Positions 1 through 7,168 of a stretch of DNA of 8,691 nucleotides are shown in pieces; positions within the stretch are counted from its first letter, which is position 1, and each line of letters opens with the position of its first letter. The position numbers and the translations under genes were made by a program. This DNA is from CAYVFC01 sp964450715 (GTDB taxonomy: Bacteria; Myxococcota_A; Polyangia; Polyangiales; JAFGIB01), in the NCBI GenBank assembly GCA_964450715.1, contig CAYVFC010000222.1:1-8691 (forward strand), written 5' to 3'. The notes beneath the pieces were generated by a model. It was given only the letters and a program-made list of their open reading frames with translations, had not been told where the DNA came from and did no database searches.

Positions 1-12
1 ACGACCCTCGTG

Positions 13-52
13 ATTTCAGACCCTTACGCCCTCAGGTCAGGAGGTCTGAAAT
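13..52. repeat. Inverted repeat, possible hairpin downstream of the radical SAM gene
   Basis: Perfect 10-bp arms ATTTCAGACC (13-22) and GGTCTGAAAT (43-52) enclose a 20-base loop. The loop holds a smaller 4-bp complementarity (CCTC/GAGG) that would extend the fold. It lies about 30 bases past the stop of the minus-strand gene ending at 81, so it could end or protect that transcript. Neither strand shows a T-run after the stem, so it is not a classical intrinsic terminator. It could also be a repetitive palindrome. The rest of 1-80 shows nothing else. Confidence 0.5.
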
Positions 53-80
53 AAGCCTCGAAGATCCTCTCGCGGGCGGC

Positions 81-1079
81 TCACCACCCCAGCGCATCGA
101 GAAGGGTCGGCAGATGCGGCTCGAGCAACGAGGTGTTCTCGAAATAGGGAAGGATCGTGCACCCGCCGCAGCTGGGCCGCCGCATACGAAGCATCGCCTT
201 CACCTGCTCGCCGGCCCGGCAAGCAACGCCTTGGGATTGCCAGCTTACCATGCAGCAGGGCAGCAGGCTGCCGTCGGGCAGCACGGTGAAGAAGTAGCGC
301 CCGGCGTAACAGTCCCGCACGAACCGGTCAGCAGAACCGTCGATCAGGTAATCCAGGTAGCGGGTGGAATTGCCTACCGGCCGCTTCCGGCGTTTCCAGG
401 CGCGGATCCGCCCAAAAACTTCCCGCACCGCTTCCCGATCGGCGACCGCGCTAAAAGACTCTCCCCGCCATCCCTCTCGTATCTGCACCGGTTGATAGAA
501 GACCCGGGCGCCGAGATCCTCGGCAGCGCGCAGCGGCTCCTCGACGGCCCGATAGTTCAGCCCGTGCACCGGGCAGATGATACCGAGCCTGCGGTGGCCT
601 CTCGACCGTAGGGCCGCCAGGCCCGCCAGGGCGGCCTTGAAGGCGCCGCTGCCGCGCTGCCGGTCGTTGATCGCTTCGTCGCCCTCCACCGTGCACAGAA
701 CGTAGTCCATAACGAGAGCCTCCTGCGCGCGATCCTCGAGCTGGATCCCGTTGGTGACCAGGCTGGTGGTGAATCCCAGAGCGGCGGCATGCCGGGCGAT
801 CCGGCCGAAGTCCTCGCGCAGAAGCGGCTCTCCGCCTGACAACCCCAGGCGAAAGGTCCCGCCTCGCCGCAGCGAATCCATCAGCCCGATCATCTCGCTC
901 GCCCCGAGCTCCCGTCCCCGGTCGTTGCGGGGGAAGTCGCAGTACGCGCAGGCGCAGTTGCATCTGAGCGTCAGCAGCAGGGTTACGCTCGAGCAGGCGT
1001 TGTTGCCGGCAAGCCTGGCGGCCAGGAGCCGGAGAGCTCCCCGCAGGAGGGTCGCGCCTTTCGCGTAACGGTAGACCAT
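81..1079 (-). CDS. Radical SAM protein with SPASM-like C-terminal cysteine cluster
   Basis: 332-residue protein, probably a cytoplasmic radical SAM enzyme. The cluster motif CX3CX2C is at C40, C44 and C47 (RCNCACAYC), and GGEP at 82-85 is the SAM-binding motif. The C-terminus has C257-X12-G270-X4-C275, matching the start of the SPASM pattern, then C276, C287 and a CGGC pair (C304, C307), suggesting an auxiliary iron-sulfur cluster. SPASM members modify peptides, proteins or other substrates; the substrate here is not evident. The ATG at 1079 is chosen because it follows the upstream gene's TGA by one base, implying translational coupling. An in-frame extension to 1235 would run through the neighbour's coding end and is Arg/Ser-rich. 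No leader peptide gene is visible nearby, so a RiPP role is unsupported. Confidence 0.88.
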   Translation of the reverse strand: MVYRYAKGATLLRGALRLLAARLAGNNACSSVTLLLTLRCNCACAYCDFPRNDRGRELGASEMIGLMDSLRRGGTFRLGLSGGEPLLREDFGRIARHAAALGFTTSLVTNGIQLEDRAQEALVMDYVLCTVEGDEAINDRQRGSGAFKAALAGLAALRSRGHRRLGIICPVHGLNYRAVEEPLRAAEDLGARVFYQPVQIREGWRGESFSAVADREAVREVFGRIRAWKRRKRPVGNSTRYLDYLIDGSADRFVRDCYAGRYFFTVLPDGSLLPCCMVSWQSQGVACRAGEQVKAMLRMRRPSCGGCTILPYFENTSLLEPHLPTLLDALGW

Positions 1080-1080
1080 T

Positions 1081-2868
1081 TCATTCAACCCGCGTCTTCG
1101 CCTCCGCCGCGTCGGGCGCGACGATGAACAGATCATAAGCCCTTCCCCCTTCGTCGTTCCCGATCCGTTCGCCGCGGATCTCTCCGTATCCGTTGCGAAC
1201 GAGCGCTTGCCGGAAGCGCTCGACCGCCTGTCCATTGCAGCGATGCGCCGGATCCATCGGCGACGGCGACGCCGAAAAGAGAAAACGGCTGTTCTGGCCG
1301 CGGATCTGGCGCAGGACTCGGTCCCAGCCTTCGTCGTCGATGGCGAGGCACTGCTCCGAGTTGAGGTAGCGCGGCCGGATCGCGCCCCGGCTCAACAGCT
1401 CGTAAACCCCGTTTTCGAACGAGTTCAGCATCACCGGCCGGGTGACCTCGCGCGCGAGCAGCTCGCCGACCAGCTGCTCTTGCTCGCGGTAGCGCGGATA
1501 CCGGTATTCATGAAAGAAGCTCTCCAGGAAGGCGGGCCATCTGGCGAAAACCGAGGCGACGACCAGCGCGCTCGTGCCGACGACCATCGCCGGGCGGGAA
1601 CCGGCCCGGCCGATACGCGCGGCCAGCCAGTCGAGCCCGTCGCGAAAAGCGCCGGCCAGAACGATACAGGTAAAGGGCAAGAACTGTAGCGTCGGCGAAG
1701 AGCCGGGATTGTAACGGTAGAGGAAGAGGAACGCCGCCAGGACCGAGAGCATGGTGAGCGAAGCCAGAACCAGCGTCCGGTCCCCCGCCCCGGTCCTGAA
1801 AAAGCGGACCGCGACGCGACCGGAATAGAGTAGCAGCCCGAATAGAAACGACAGGGCGGCGATGCCGTCCCAGCTGCGCGGATCGATGGGCAGCGCGGTA
1901 TGGATCCACCTCGCGACCTCGGGTACCATTCTCCAGATCGGGACCGGGTGGGAAAAGTCGGGTATGGCGACCGCCCGGCCCGAGATCTCGGTATACTTCA
2001 GGTAAACGAGCAAGAAAAGCGATGGAAATAAGGCGGCGAACAGCGCGGCGAGCAAAGCCAGGCGCAACCCGACCCGGCGCAGGCCGAACAGCGCGACGTA
2101 CCAGGGAAGAAAGACCGGAAGCACCAGCGCCGCGGTGAACTTCTGCTGTAGAGCGAATCCGAAAAGAAGCGCCGCGAGAGAGAAGGGAAGCCAGCCTCCG
2201 CTCGCATTGTACCTGTCCAGCAACCACCAGATGGCGAAGAGGAGCAGGGCCGGCAAGTACTCGTAGAGATAGAGGGAGCCGTACATGACGGACATGGGAA
2301 AGAGCAGCATGGCCGCGACGCTCGCGGCTCCCAGCAGCGGTCCGGAGCGACGGGAGACCTGCCGCGTCATCAGCAGCAGCAGAAGCAGTAGCAGCAGTCC
2401 CGGAATACCCCGGGTAATGATGAGCTCGTACCGGGGAACCGCGCGGCCGACGAGCCGGAGCGGCCAGTAGGCGAATGCCGAAGTATAGGCATTGAAGAGC
2501 AAAGGCAGGCGCGTCTCGCCGCAGCAGATACCGAAGACCGGTCGCGTCGTTTGAACGAAATATCCGTCTACACAGCCCGCTTGCGGGGAGGGGGGATCGA
2601 CCGCCGGCTGATCGAAGGGAAAAACATACGGGTACAGATAGATACCGGCGACCATTTCCTCGTTGAGTCCCGTCTTTCCCGCCTGGGCGAACATGACCAG
2701 AAAGACCAGCAGGCACGCGGCCAGAGTCGCTCGCTGCCCCCCTATCGTCGCCGCCGCGGGAGCGGACTCGGCCCGGGCTCTGCTATCGAGCCGCTCGAGC
2801 AGACGGATCAACCGCGACGGTTGGCTGGCAGCAGGCTCATTCATCGCCATCGCGGGGCTGTTTACCAT
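1081..2868 (-). CDS. Multi-spanning membrane protein, GT-C/PMT-like glycosyltransferase candidate
   Basis: 595-residue integral inner-membrane protein. A basic N-terminus (1-46) leads into a first membrane helix at about 48-63. Roughly ten to twelve segments follow to about 442, including 154-168 with nine consecutive leucines, 178-216, 228-260, 266-291, 336-350, 366-384 and 426-442. A soluble tail runs from about 446 to 595. The layout resembles GT-C glycosyltransferases of the ArnT/PMT type, which use polyprenyl-linked sugars. N69-E70-E71, just after helix 1, sits where those enzymes carry catalytic acidic residues. This is inferred from topology, not from a recognised signature. It forms a pair with the radical SAM gene one base downstream. 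The start is uncertain: GGGAAGA directly abuts the ATG at 2868, and the ATGs of M7 and M9 are alternatives. A foldback element lies 90 bases upstream. Confidence 0.8.
   Translation of the reverse strand: MVNSPAMAMNEPAASQPSRLIRLLERLDSRARAESAPAAATIGGQRATLAACLLVFLVMFAQAGKTGLNEEMVAGIYLYPYVFPFDQPAVDPPSPQAGCVDGYFVQTTRPVFGICCGETRLPLLFNAYTSAFAYWPLRLVGRAVPRYELIITRGIPGLLLLLLLLLMTRQVSRRSGPLLGAASVAAMLLFPMSVMYGSLYLYEYLPALLLFAIWWLLDRYNASGGWLPFSLAALLFGFALQQKFTAALVLPVFLPWYVALFGLRRVGLRLALLAALFAALFPSLFLLVYLKYTEISGRAVAIPDFSHPVPIWRMVPEVARWIHTALPIDPRSWDGIAALSFLFGLLLYSGRVAVRFFRTGAGDRTLVLASLTMLSVLAAFLFLYRYNPGSSPTLQFLPFTCIVLAGAFRDGLDWLAARIGRAGSRPAMVVGTSALVVASVFARWPAFLESFFHEYRYPRYREQEQLVGELLAREVTRPVMLNSFENGVYELLSRGAIRPRYLNSEQCLAIDDEGWDRVLRQIRGQNSRFLFSASPSPMDPAHRCNGQAVERFRQALVRNGYGEIRGERIGNDEGGRAYDLFIVAPDAAEAKTRVE
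2371..2398. repeat. CAG-type trinucleotide run inside the membrane protein gene
   Basis: A run of CAG triplets with AAG and TAG interruptions on the plus strand encodes the nine-leucine stretch (about residues 158-166) of the minus-strand membrane protein. It is an in-frame simple repeat that lengthens a membrane helix. Changes in unit number would keep the frame. Confidence 0.6.
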
Positions 2869-2958
2869 TCTTCCCAGCCGACTGGAAAGCCGACGAAAGG
2901 GGTATTACGACCGCTTCTATCGCTTTAGGATTGCCGGCGTCTTGGCCGGGAGCGGTTA

Positions 2959-3115
2959 GGGTCCGTGACAAAACAACTCGATCAGATTTCGGAGCGCGAC
3001 GGCCCCGGATGCAAGGCGCGACGACCAGAAATATTGGGGATATTTCGAGGAGGAGCAACGCAGCAGCCGGGGCCGTCCCGCCCGAAAGATGGATGAGTTA
3101 TTTTGTCACGGACCC
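2959..3115. mobile_element. 157-bp palindromic MITE-like element with TTA target duplication
   Basis: Both ends begin GGGTCCGTGACAAAA when read inwards, with one mismatch in the first 21 bases (C/T at position 16). TTA directly flanks each side (2956-2958 and 3116-3118), as expected of a 3-bp target duplication. The arms stay partly complementary inwards (GACGGCCCCGG against CCGGGGCCGTC). The exact midpoint is a perfect 7-bp stem, GAAATAT/ATATTTC (3028-3034, 3040-3046), around a TGGGG loop. No transposase is encoded. It lies 56 bases past the DUF362 stop and 90 bases before the membrane protein ATG, so its transcript would form a long hairpin between these genes. The 2869-3171 gap holds nothing else clear. 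Confidence 0.85.
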
Positions 3116-3171
3116 TTAGGCCGGTGCCGGTCGGCGGGGGTCGCGAGGTCGATAGCTCGGGCCGGATGCTC

Positions 3172-4239
3172 TCAACCGGTCTTGAGCTCGATGGGGCCCA
3201 GGGAACGGTAGTGCATGGTCCCCAGCCCTCGGGCCTCGGCCTTTTTCAACCATCCCATCTCGGCGGGGTTGGCGCCGAGCAGCTCGACTCCCCAGGTGTC
3301 CACGGCGACCGGGTCCAGGCTCGCGGCCACGGCGTCCATCCGTTTGACGTCGTTGAGATTGCCCCCGGTCGGACCGTTGCGCAGCAGGACGCGAGTGGCA
3401 TCGACGATGGTCAGCGTCGGCCGCATCAGCAGGGCGAGCGCCACGATGGCGTCGTCGATCTTATCGTGCAGGTCGCCGCGGAAGCCCCCCAGCACGCCGA
3501 ACCAGTTCTTCATGCCGATGGTGGCCTTGGCCCGCGCGTGGTGCTTGACCAGCGGGACGTTTATTACCTTGTCGACCGCGATATAGGGATGGAGCACGGG
3601 CCAGGGTCCGAATCCCGGCAGCGTCGCGGTCACGTAGTGGCTGTCGAGCGGCAGTACCACCTTGGCGCCGGCCTCGGCTGCCTTCTGCCGGATCCGGCTG
3701 CGCGAGAATGCCATGTCGGCGTTGTGTCCGGGGCAATCGGAGACGATGACTTCCCCCGCTCCGGCGGAACGGCAGGCGCGGACCACCTCGGCGACCACCT
3801 CGGGATTGGTGGTGGCGGCCTGCTCCGGCGTTCGGTTGAAGGCGGCGTTGGGTTTGACCAGAACTACCTCTCCCTTGGCCACGAACCTCTCCATGCCGCC
3901 CATCCGGGAGAGCGCGGCCGCGACGTTTGCCGCGGGGTTCTTGCCGCGAGCGATCACCAGGCGAGGAACCGCGTCGGGCAGCGTCACGCGGTAGTCTTTT
4001 ATGGCGTGGTCCGACCCCTCGCCGGAACGGAAGATGATACCTCGGGAATAGCCTTCGTAGGCCGCAACCGCTCCCGCCCCGAGCGCACCCAGGCCTGCCG
4101 CGGCGCCCAGCCCGCGCAATAACTTCCGGCGACCCCGATCCGGCGGGTCGCCCGGCGCTTCGGGGTCGTCCGGCGCTTTCGGTCCGCCCGGGGCCATCGG
4201 TGTTCTCGGTTCGTACTCTTTATATTCGTCTTCCTGCAT
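3172..4239 (-). CDS. DUF362 family protein with Tat signal
   Basis: 355-residue protein of the DUF362 family, whose biochemical role is poorly defined. Family-like blocks are VKPN (128-131), TTNPEVV (143-149), SDCPG (167-171), PLVKHH (229-234) and MKNWFG (243-248). An export signal is visible: GRRKLLRG at 36-43 has the twin-arginine pair, followed by an Ala/Gly-rich hydrophobic stretch to about 60, so a folded protein probably crosses the membrane or stays anchored. The 35 residues before the twin arginines are acidic and proline-rich, unusually long for a Tat n-region. The ATG at 4239 has a GGGGGA about 12 bases upstream; M15 is an alternative. It starts 37 bases after the cysteine-rich gene and probably shares its transcript. 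Confidence 0.85.
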   Translation of the reverse strand: MQEDEYKEYEPRTPMAPGGPKAPDDPEAPGDPPDRGRRKLLRGLGAAAGLGALGAGAVAAYEGYSRGIIFRSGEGSDHAIKDYRVTLPDAVPRLVIARGKNPAANVAAALSRMGGMERFVAKGEVVLVKPNAAFNRTPEQAATTNPEVVAEVVRACRSAGAGEVIVSDCPGHNADMAFSRSRIRQKAAEAGAKVVLPLDSHYVTATLPGFGPWPVLHPYIAVDKVINVPLVKHHARAKATIGMKNWFGVLGGFRGDLHDKIDDAIVALALLMRPTLTIVDATRVLLRNGPTGGNLNDVKRMDAVAASLDPVAVDTWGVELLGANPAEMGWLKKAEARGLGTMHYRSLGPIELKTG

Positions 4240-4276
4240 CGGCTCGATTCGTTCCCCCTACGGTACCTTCATCCCT

Positions 4277-4999
4277 TCACGGCTGCGGCACGGAGCCACG
4301 GCATACAGACTGAAAACAACTCTCCAGCGGCATGGCCAGGCCGAGGGCAACGCCACTCGACATCGTCTGGTTGATGACCCCGGTGCACGCCGAGGAAATA
4401 CCGCACGACGCATCGTAGTACCCGGCGTCGACGCAGCAAGCGATGATGTTCAGGCATTCGTAGTCGACCAGGCAGGGCACGAAGGTGTCCAGACACCTGT
4501 CGCAGGCGCACACTCGCGGCTGCTCGGCCAGCGGATAGTCGAAAAAGTTATTGAGCAGGTAATCCGACAGCTCCATGCACTCCTCTATCGTCCGCGGAGG
4601 CTCGTAGACGACCCCGTCGGGGTAGGGGCGCTGCGAGGTGGGAGAGGGGTCGGTAGCGAAGTCGCACGCGGACAGGTCGAACTGACAGGTCAACGGATCG
4701 CAGGCGAGCGGGCCCTGTCCCATGCCCAGCGTGGCGCAGCTCTCGCCGCCCAGGTCCGCTGCCTCGCACTGCTCCGGGCCGCTGATGAAGCCATCGCCGC
4801 AAAGGCTGCCCTGGAATACGTCCACGCCGGCACCCCCGGCTATAGCGCTCGTATGGTCGCCGCCGCCGGACGCGGCCGCGGATCCGCCCGCTCCATCCGA
4901 CTCGCTCCGCTCGATCGTGTGCGATTGCCAGCAAGCGCTACAGAGCCAGCACACTGCCTGCAGAACGGTCAGGCTCGGTGCTCGCATGGCTCTTTTCAT
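4277..4999 (-). CDS. Cysteine-rich exported protein with myxobacterial disulfide-type repeat
   Basis: 240-residue exported protein. A short basic start (MKRAMR) and a hydrophobic stretch lead to LCSAC at 19-23, a poor lipobox, so it may be a lipoprotein at C23 or simply secreted. A Ser/Gly/Ala linker runs to about 66. Residues 67-112 begin CGDGFISGPEQC and carry cysteines spaced as in the myxobacterial disulfide repeat. A second cysteine-rich region (164-233) has the CACDRC start and further C, CC and C positions seen in secreted myxobacterial proteins. All these cysteines probably pair outside the cytoplasm. No catalytic motif is seen and the function is unknown. The start could be 4999 or M5 at 4987; the latter has AAAAGAG just upstream. 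It appears to be the first gene of the minus-strand cluster. Confidence 0.8.
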   Translation of the reverse strand: MKRAMRAPSLTVLQAVCWLCSACWQSHTIERSESDGAGGSAAASGGGDHTSAIAGGAGVDVFQGSLCGDGFISGPEQCEAADLGGESCATLGMGQGPLACDPLTCQFDLSACDFATDPSPTSQRPYPDGVVYEPPRTIEECMELSDYLLNNFFDYPLAEQPRVCACDRCLDTFVPCLVDYECLNIIACCVDAGYYDASCGISSACTGVINQTMSSGVALGLAMPLESCFQSVCRGSVPQP

Positions 5000-5199
5000 C
5001 GGTAATGCTCACGCTGCCGATTCGATCCGGGCGATCAACGCGCCCCGACGATAGGCGTAGGCGATTCTCGACAGATCTTGGGGTATAGCATATCTCGAAG
5101 ACTCCGAAATCCCTTGTCCGATCGACCTCGAAGTACGCCCGTGCTCCGAAGCGCCGTTGTCTCTTCCGAGTCGTGCTCAAGGGTTTCTTTTCAGTCTAA

Positions 5200-5379
5200 G
5201 GAGGCACCGCAATATAAACGATACGAGACCGGGCGCGTCGGCGGAGCGCAATCGCGAGCGCGCCCGGAGGAAAAACCGCAGCAATAGCAGCGCTATTTCG
5301 AGGATTTTTCCGAGGACGAAAGCCGCGAGTGCGCCCGCCCACGCGGCCGCAACCGGATCGTTTATTTTGCGGTGCCTCC
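5200..5379. mobile_element. 180-bp palindromic MITE-like element with TAA target duplication
   Basis: Both ends read GGAGGCACCGCAA inwards, and the first 23 bases match with a single mismatch at position 14. TAA flanks each side (5197-5199 and 5380-5382) as a 3-bp target duplication. Complementarity continues inwards through about 40 bases of each arm with mismatches. CCGGGCGCG (5229-5237) and CGCGCCCGG (5259-5267) form an extra stem within the left arm. The midpoint is a perfect AATAGC/GCTATT hairpin (5283-5288, 5292-5297) with a 3-base loop. There is no transposase gene, so any movement must be in trans. A second copy begins at 8642. Confidence 0.87.
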
Positions 5380-5505
5380 TAAGGCGGTTTGATCTGTGCG
5401 CTACGCGCGCTCGGCGTTGGTCTTTTGTTAAGAATTTAGGGCTCAAACAACCGCGCGGTAGCCCGAACGATACGACGGTGCTACGGTGTGGGGAGCAGGC
5501 GAAAC

Positions 5506-5510
5506 GGAGG
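5506..5510 (+). promoter_or_regulatory. Ribosome binding site of the beta-propeller gene
   Basis: GGAGG lies five bases before the ATG at 5516, a textbook Shine-Dalgarno site that fixes this start. It is clearer than the site of any other gene in the window. Confidence 0.8.
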
Positions 5511-5515
5511 GGTGA

Positions 5516-7105
5516 ATGAGTGGAAAAAGCCTCGTGTTATTTACAGCGAGCCTGGTCACGGTCGGCCTGCTTGCGTTCGCTTGTGAAGACGATCCGCCGT
5601 ATCGAGATGCAGGATCGGATAGGGCGCCGGACACCGGCAACGGCAACGCCGGCAACCGCGACGCCGGCAGCCGCGACGCCGAGGCGCCTGAAGACCGTCA
5701 GATGGCAGGGGGCGGTGCAGCCGGTCACGGGCCCTTTTTCACGAGCGTGGGGTTCAGGGGCGAGCTTAACGTCGCCAAGCTTCACCTCGCGCAGATCGGT
5801 GCGGGCCGTTTATACATGGTCTCCTATGCTGGCAACCTGCATGTTTTCGATGTAGCGACCCCAGGCGTGCTGAGCGAAGTGGCCAGATGGCGCTTTCCCG
5901 CCTTCGCCTCTAACGATGACCCTGAATACGCGCGAGCCAAGTTGTGGATGGGGGTGAGCGGCAGGGCGGTATGCGTGGTGTCGCAAGGGAACGCCTCAAG
6001 CTACGAGGGTCCACCCCCGGCGTGGAGCGAGCTGGTGGTAAGAGACGCCAACGATCCAGCGGTAGGAAGCGTCATTCCGTTCGAGGGGGCGATCGTCGAT
6101 GCACGAATTGTCAAAGGGGTGCTAGTCATCGTGCTAAACGAGCGGTGTGACGAATGTATCCTCGGCGGGCCCAGGACATCGATAATATCGTACGACGTAT
6201 CCGTTCCGGGCTCGGTGCGAAAGGTCGACGTGCTGCAATACGAAGGGGCGCATAGCGTGACGCTCGGGGCCGAGCGACTCTATGTCACGAACCGTCGCGA
6301 GGACACCCTTGAACCCTTTCTACAGGTGATCGAGATTGCGGCGCCGTCCGCGGTCATGAGCGAAGCGTACGTGATCGATGAGATGCTAGGGATTATGGGC
6401 GAAGACGAGCGCGACGGCGTGCTGCGTCTGGTAGACGGCGCCTCGGTCCACACCTTCACGGTCGAGCCGGGCGCAGCCATCCAGCTCGGCCAGGTCGAGC
6501 TCGATGCATCGGGTACACCAAAGAGCGTTACCTTTAGCGCGGTGCGCGCCTATTTCATAAACCATAACGCCGACAGAGTGTTGACGGTCGATCTGTCCGA
6601 TCCGGAAAACCCTTCGAACGGCGCATGGATCGAGATACAGGGCACTGTAGGAGCGCTGGTTCCGCGCGGGGAACGGCTACTGGAAGTCGAGTTGGGTGAC
6701 GGCGATAGCGACGGTTACGACGACGTCACCGCCAGGGTATTCGACGTGAGCGACGTCGCCCGGCCCGGCGAGGTGAGCGCCGTCCGGCTGACGGAGCCGC
6801 CCGAAACGTTCGTAGAGGATCCAGGGGCATCGGTCTTCGATGCCCTGGGACTGGCGCTCGTGCAGTACAATATGACGTCGATGGGGGCGAGCCCCGCTGC
6901 CGCCGCGCGTCTGGTAGACTGGGATCCGGGCTCCGACGCGTTGGCGCCGTGCGGTAGAATACCGCTCGATTGGGAAGGGACCGCGCTCGTCCACGACGGG
7001 TACGTCATCACCGTCGATAACGAAGCGGTGAGGAGCTATGACATCGCGAATCGCGACGAACCGAGGGTGGTAAGCGAGTTCCGGCTGTCGGACGCGGGGG
7101 GGTGA
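5516..7105 (+). CDS. Putative lipoprotein with beta-propeller domain
   Basis: 529-residue exported protein. The signal peptide (1-22) ends at AFAC with C23 as probable lipid-attachment site, though the lipobox is not perfect. A linker (24-72) is rich in Asp, Gly, Ala and Asn with repeated RDAG-type units. From about 73 to 523 there are repeated strand-rich units of the form RLYMVSYAGNLHVFDV, RLYVTNR and LTVDLSDPENP, resembling the secreted C-terminal beta-propeller family (PF09826-like) or LVIVD-type repeats. DGDSDGYDD at 395-403 resembles a calcium-binding loop. Propellers of this kind usually bind partners; no catalytic residues are recognised. The gene ends at a run of seven G residues immediately before TGA, so the exact C-terminus deserves care. 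The hydrolase gene follows after 63 bases. Codon use looks less GC-biased at third positions than in the hydrolase gene, by eye only. Confidence 0.82.
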   Translation: MSGKSLVLFTASLVTVGLLAFACEDDPPYRDAGSDRAPDTGNGNAGNRDAGSRDAEAPEDRQMAGGGAAGHGPFFTSVGFRGELNVAKLHLAQIGAGRLYMVSYAGNLHVFDVATPGVLSEVARWRFPAFASNDDPEYARAKLWMGVSGRAVCVVSQGNASSYEGPPPAWSELVVRDANDPAVGSVIPFEGAIVDARIVKGVLVIVLNERCDECILGGPRTSIISYDVSVPGSVRKVDVLQYEGAHSVTLGAERLYVTNRREDTLEPFLQVIEIAAPSAVMSEAYVIDEMLGIMGEDERDGVLRLVDGASVHTFTVEPGAAIQLGQVELDASGTPKSVTFSAVRAYFINHNADRVLTVDLSDPENPSNGAWIEIQGTVGALVPRGERLLEVELGDGDSDGYDDVTARVFDVSDVARPGEVSAVRLTEPPETFVEDPGASVFDALGLALVQYNMTSMGASPAAAARLVDWDPGSDALAPCGRIPLDWEGTALVHDGYVITVDNEAVRSYDIANRDEPRVVSEFRLSDAGG

Positions 7106-7168
7106 GCACGCCTCCCTTGAACTGTAGAAACGCCGGGACGTGTAGAGGTAAAAGAGCCATAATCGGGA

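Larger units (their letters stand above)
5000..5515. other. Divergent intergenic region
   Basis: This 516-base gap separates the leftward cysteine-rich gene from the rightward beta-propeller gene, so promoters for both clusters should lie here. The palindromic element at 5200-5379 occupies the middle, leaving about 200 bases on the left and 136 on the right. I found no convincing -35/-10 pair. A TATACC on the minus strand near 5085 is only a weak candidate. No RNA gene or operator could be supported. Confidence 0.6.

Noticed and set aside
1080..1235. In-frame N-terminal extension of the radical SAM gene
   Set aside because: It overlaps the end of the membrane protein gene, is Arg/Ser-rich without family character, and the ATG at 1079 fits a coupled start.
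1508..2716. 402-codon minus-strand frame within the membrane protein gene
   Set aside because: Its product is Arg/Ala/Gly-rich and lacks the membrane segments of the overlapping real frame.
2959..3115. Simple intrinsic terminator of the DUF362 gene
   Set aside because: The palindrome is far longer than a terminator, has no T-run, and is flanked by a duplicated TTA, so insertion explains it better even if it affects transcription.
3103..4122. Long plus-strand frame opposite the DUF362 gene (339 codons)
   Set aside because: It is antisense to a well-supported gene, has no recognisable domain, and begins within the 157-bp repeat.
5200..5379. CRISPR-like or tandem repeat
   Set aside because: There are only two ends in inverted orientation and no spaced direct repeats, which fits a foldback element rather than an array.
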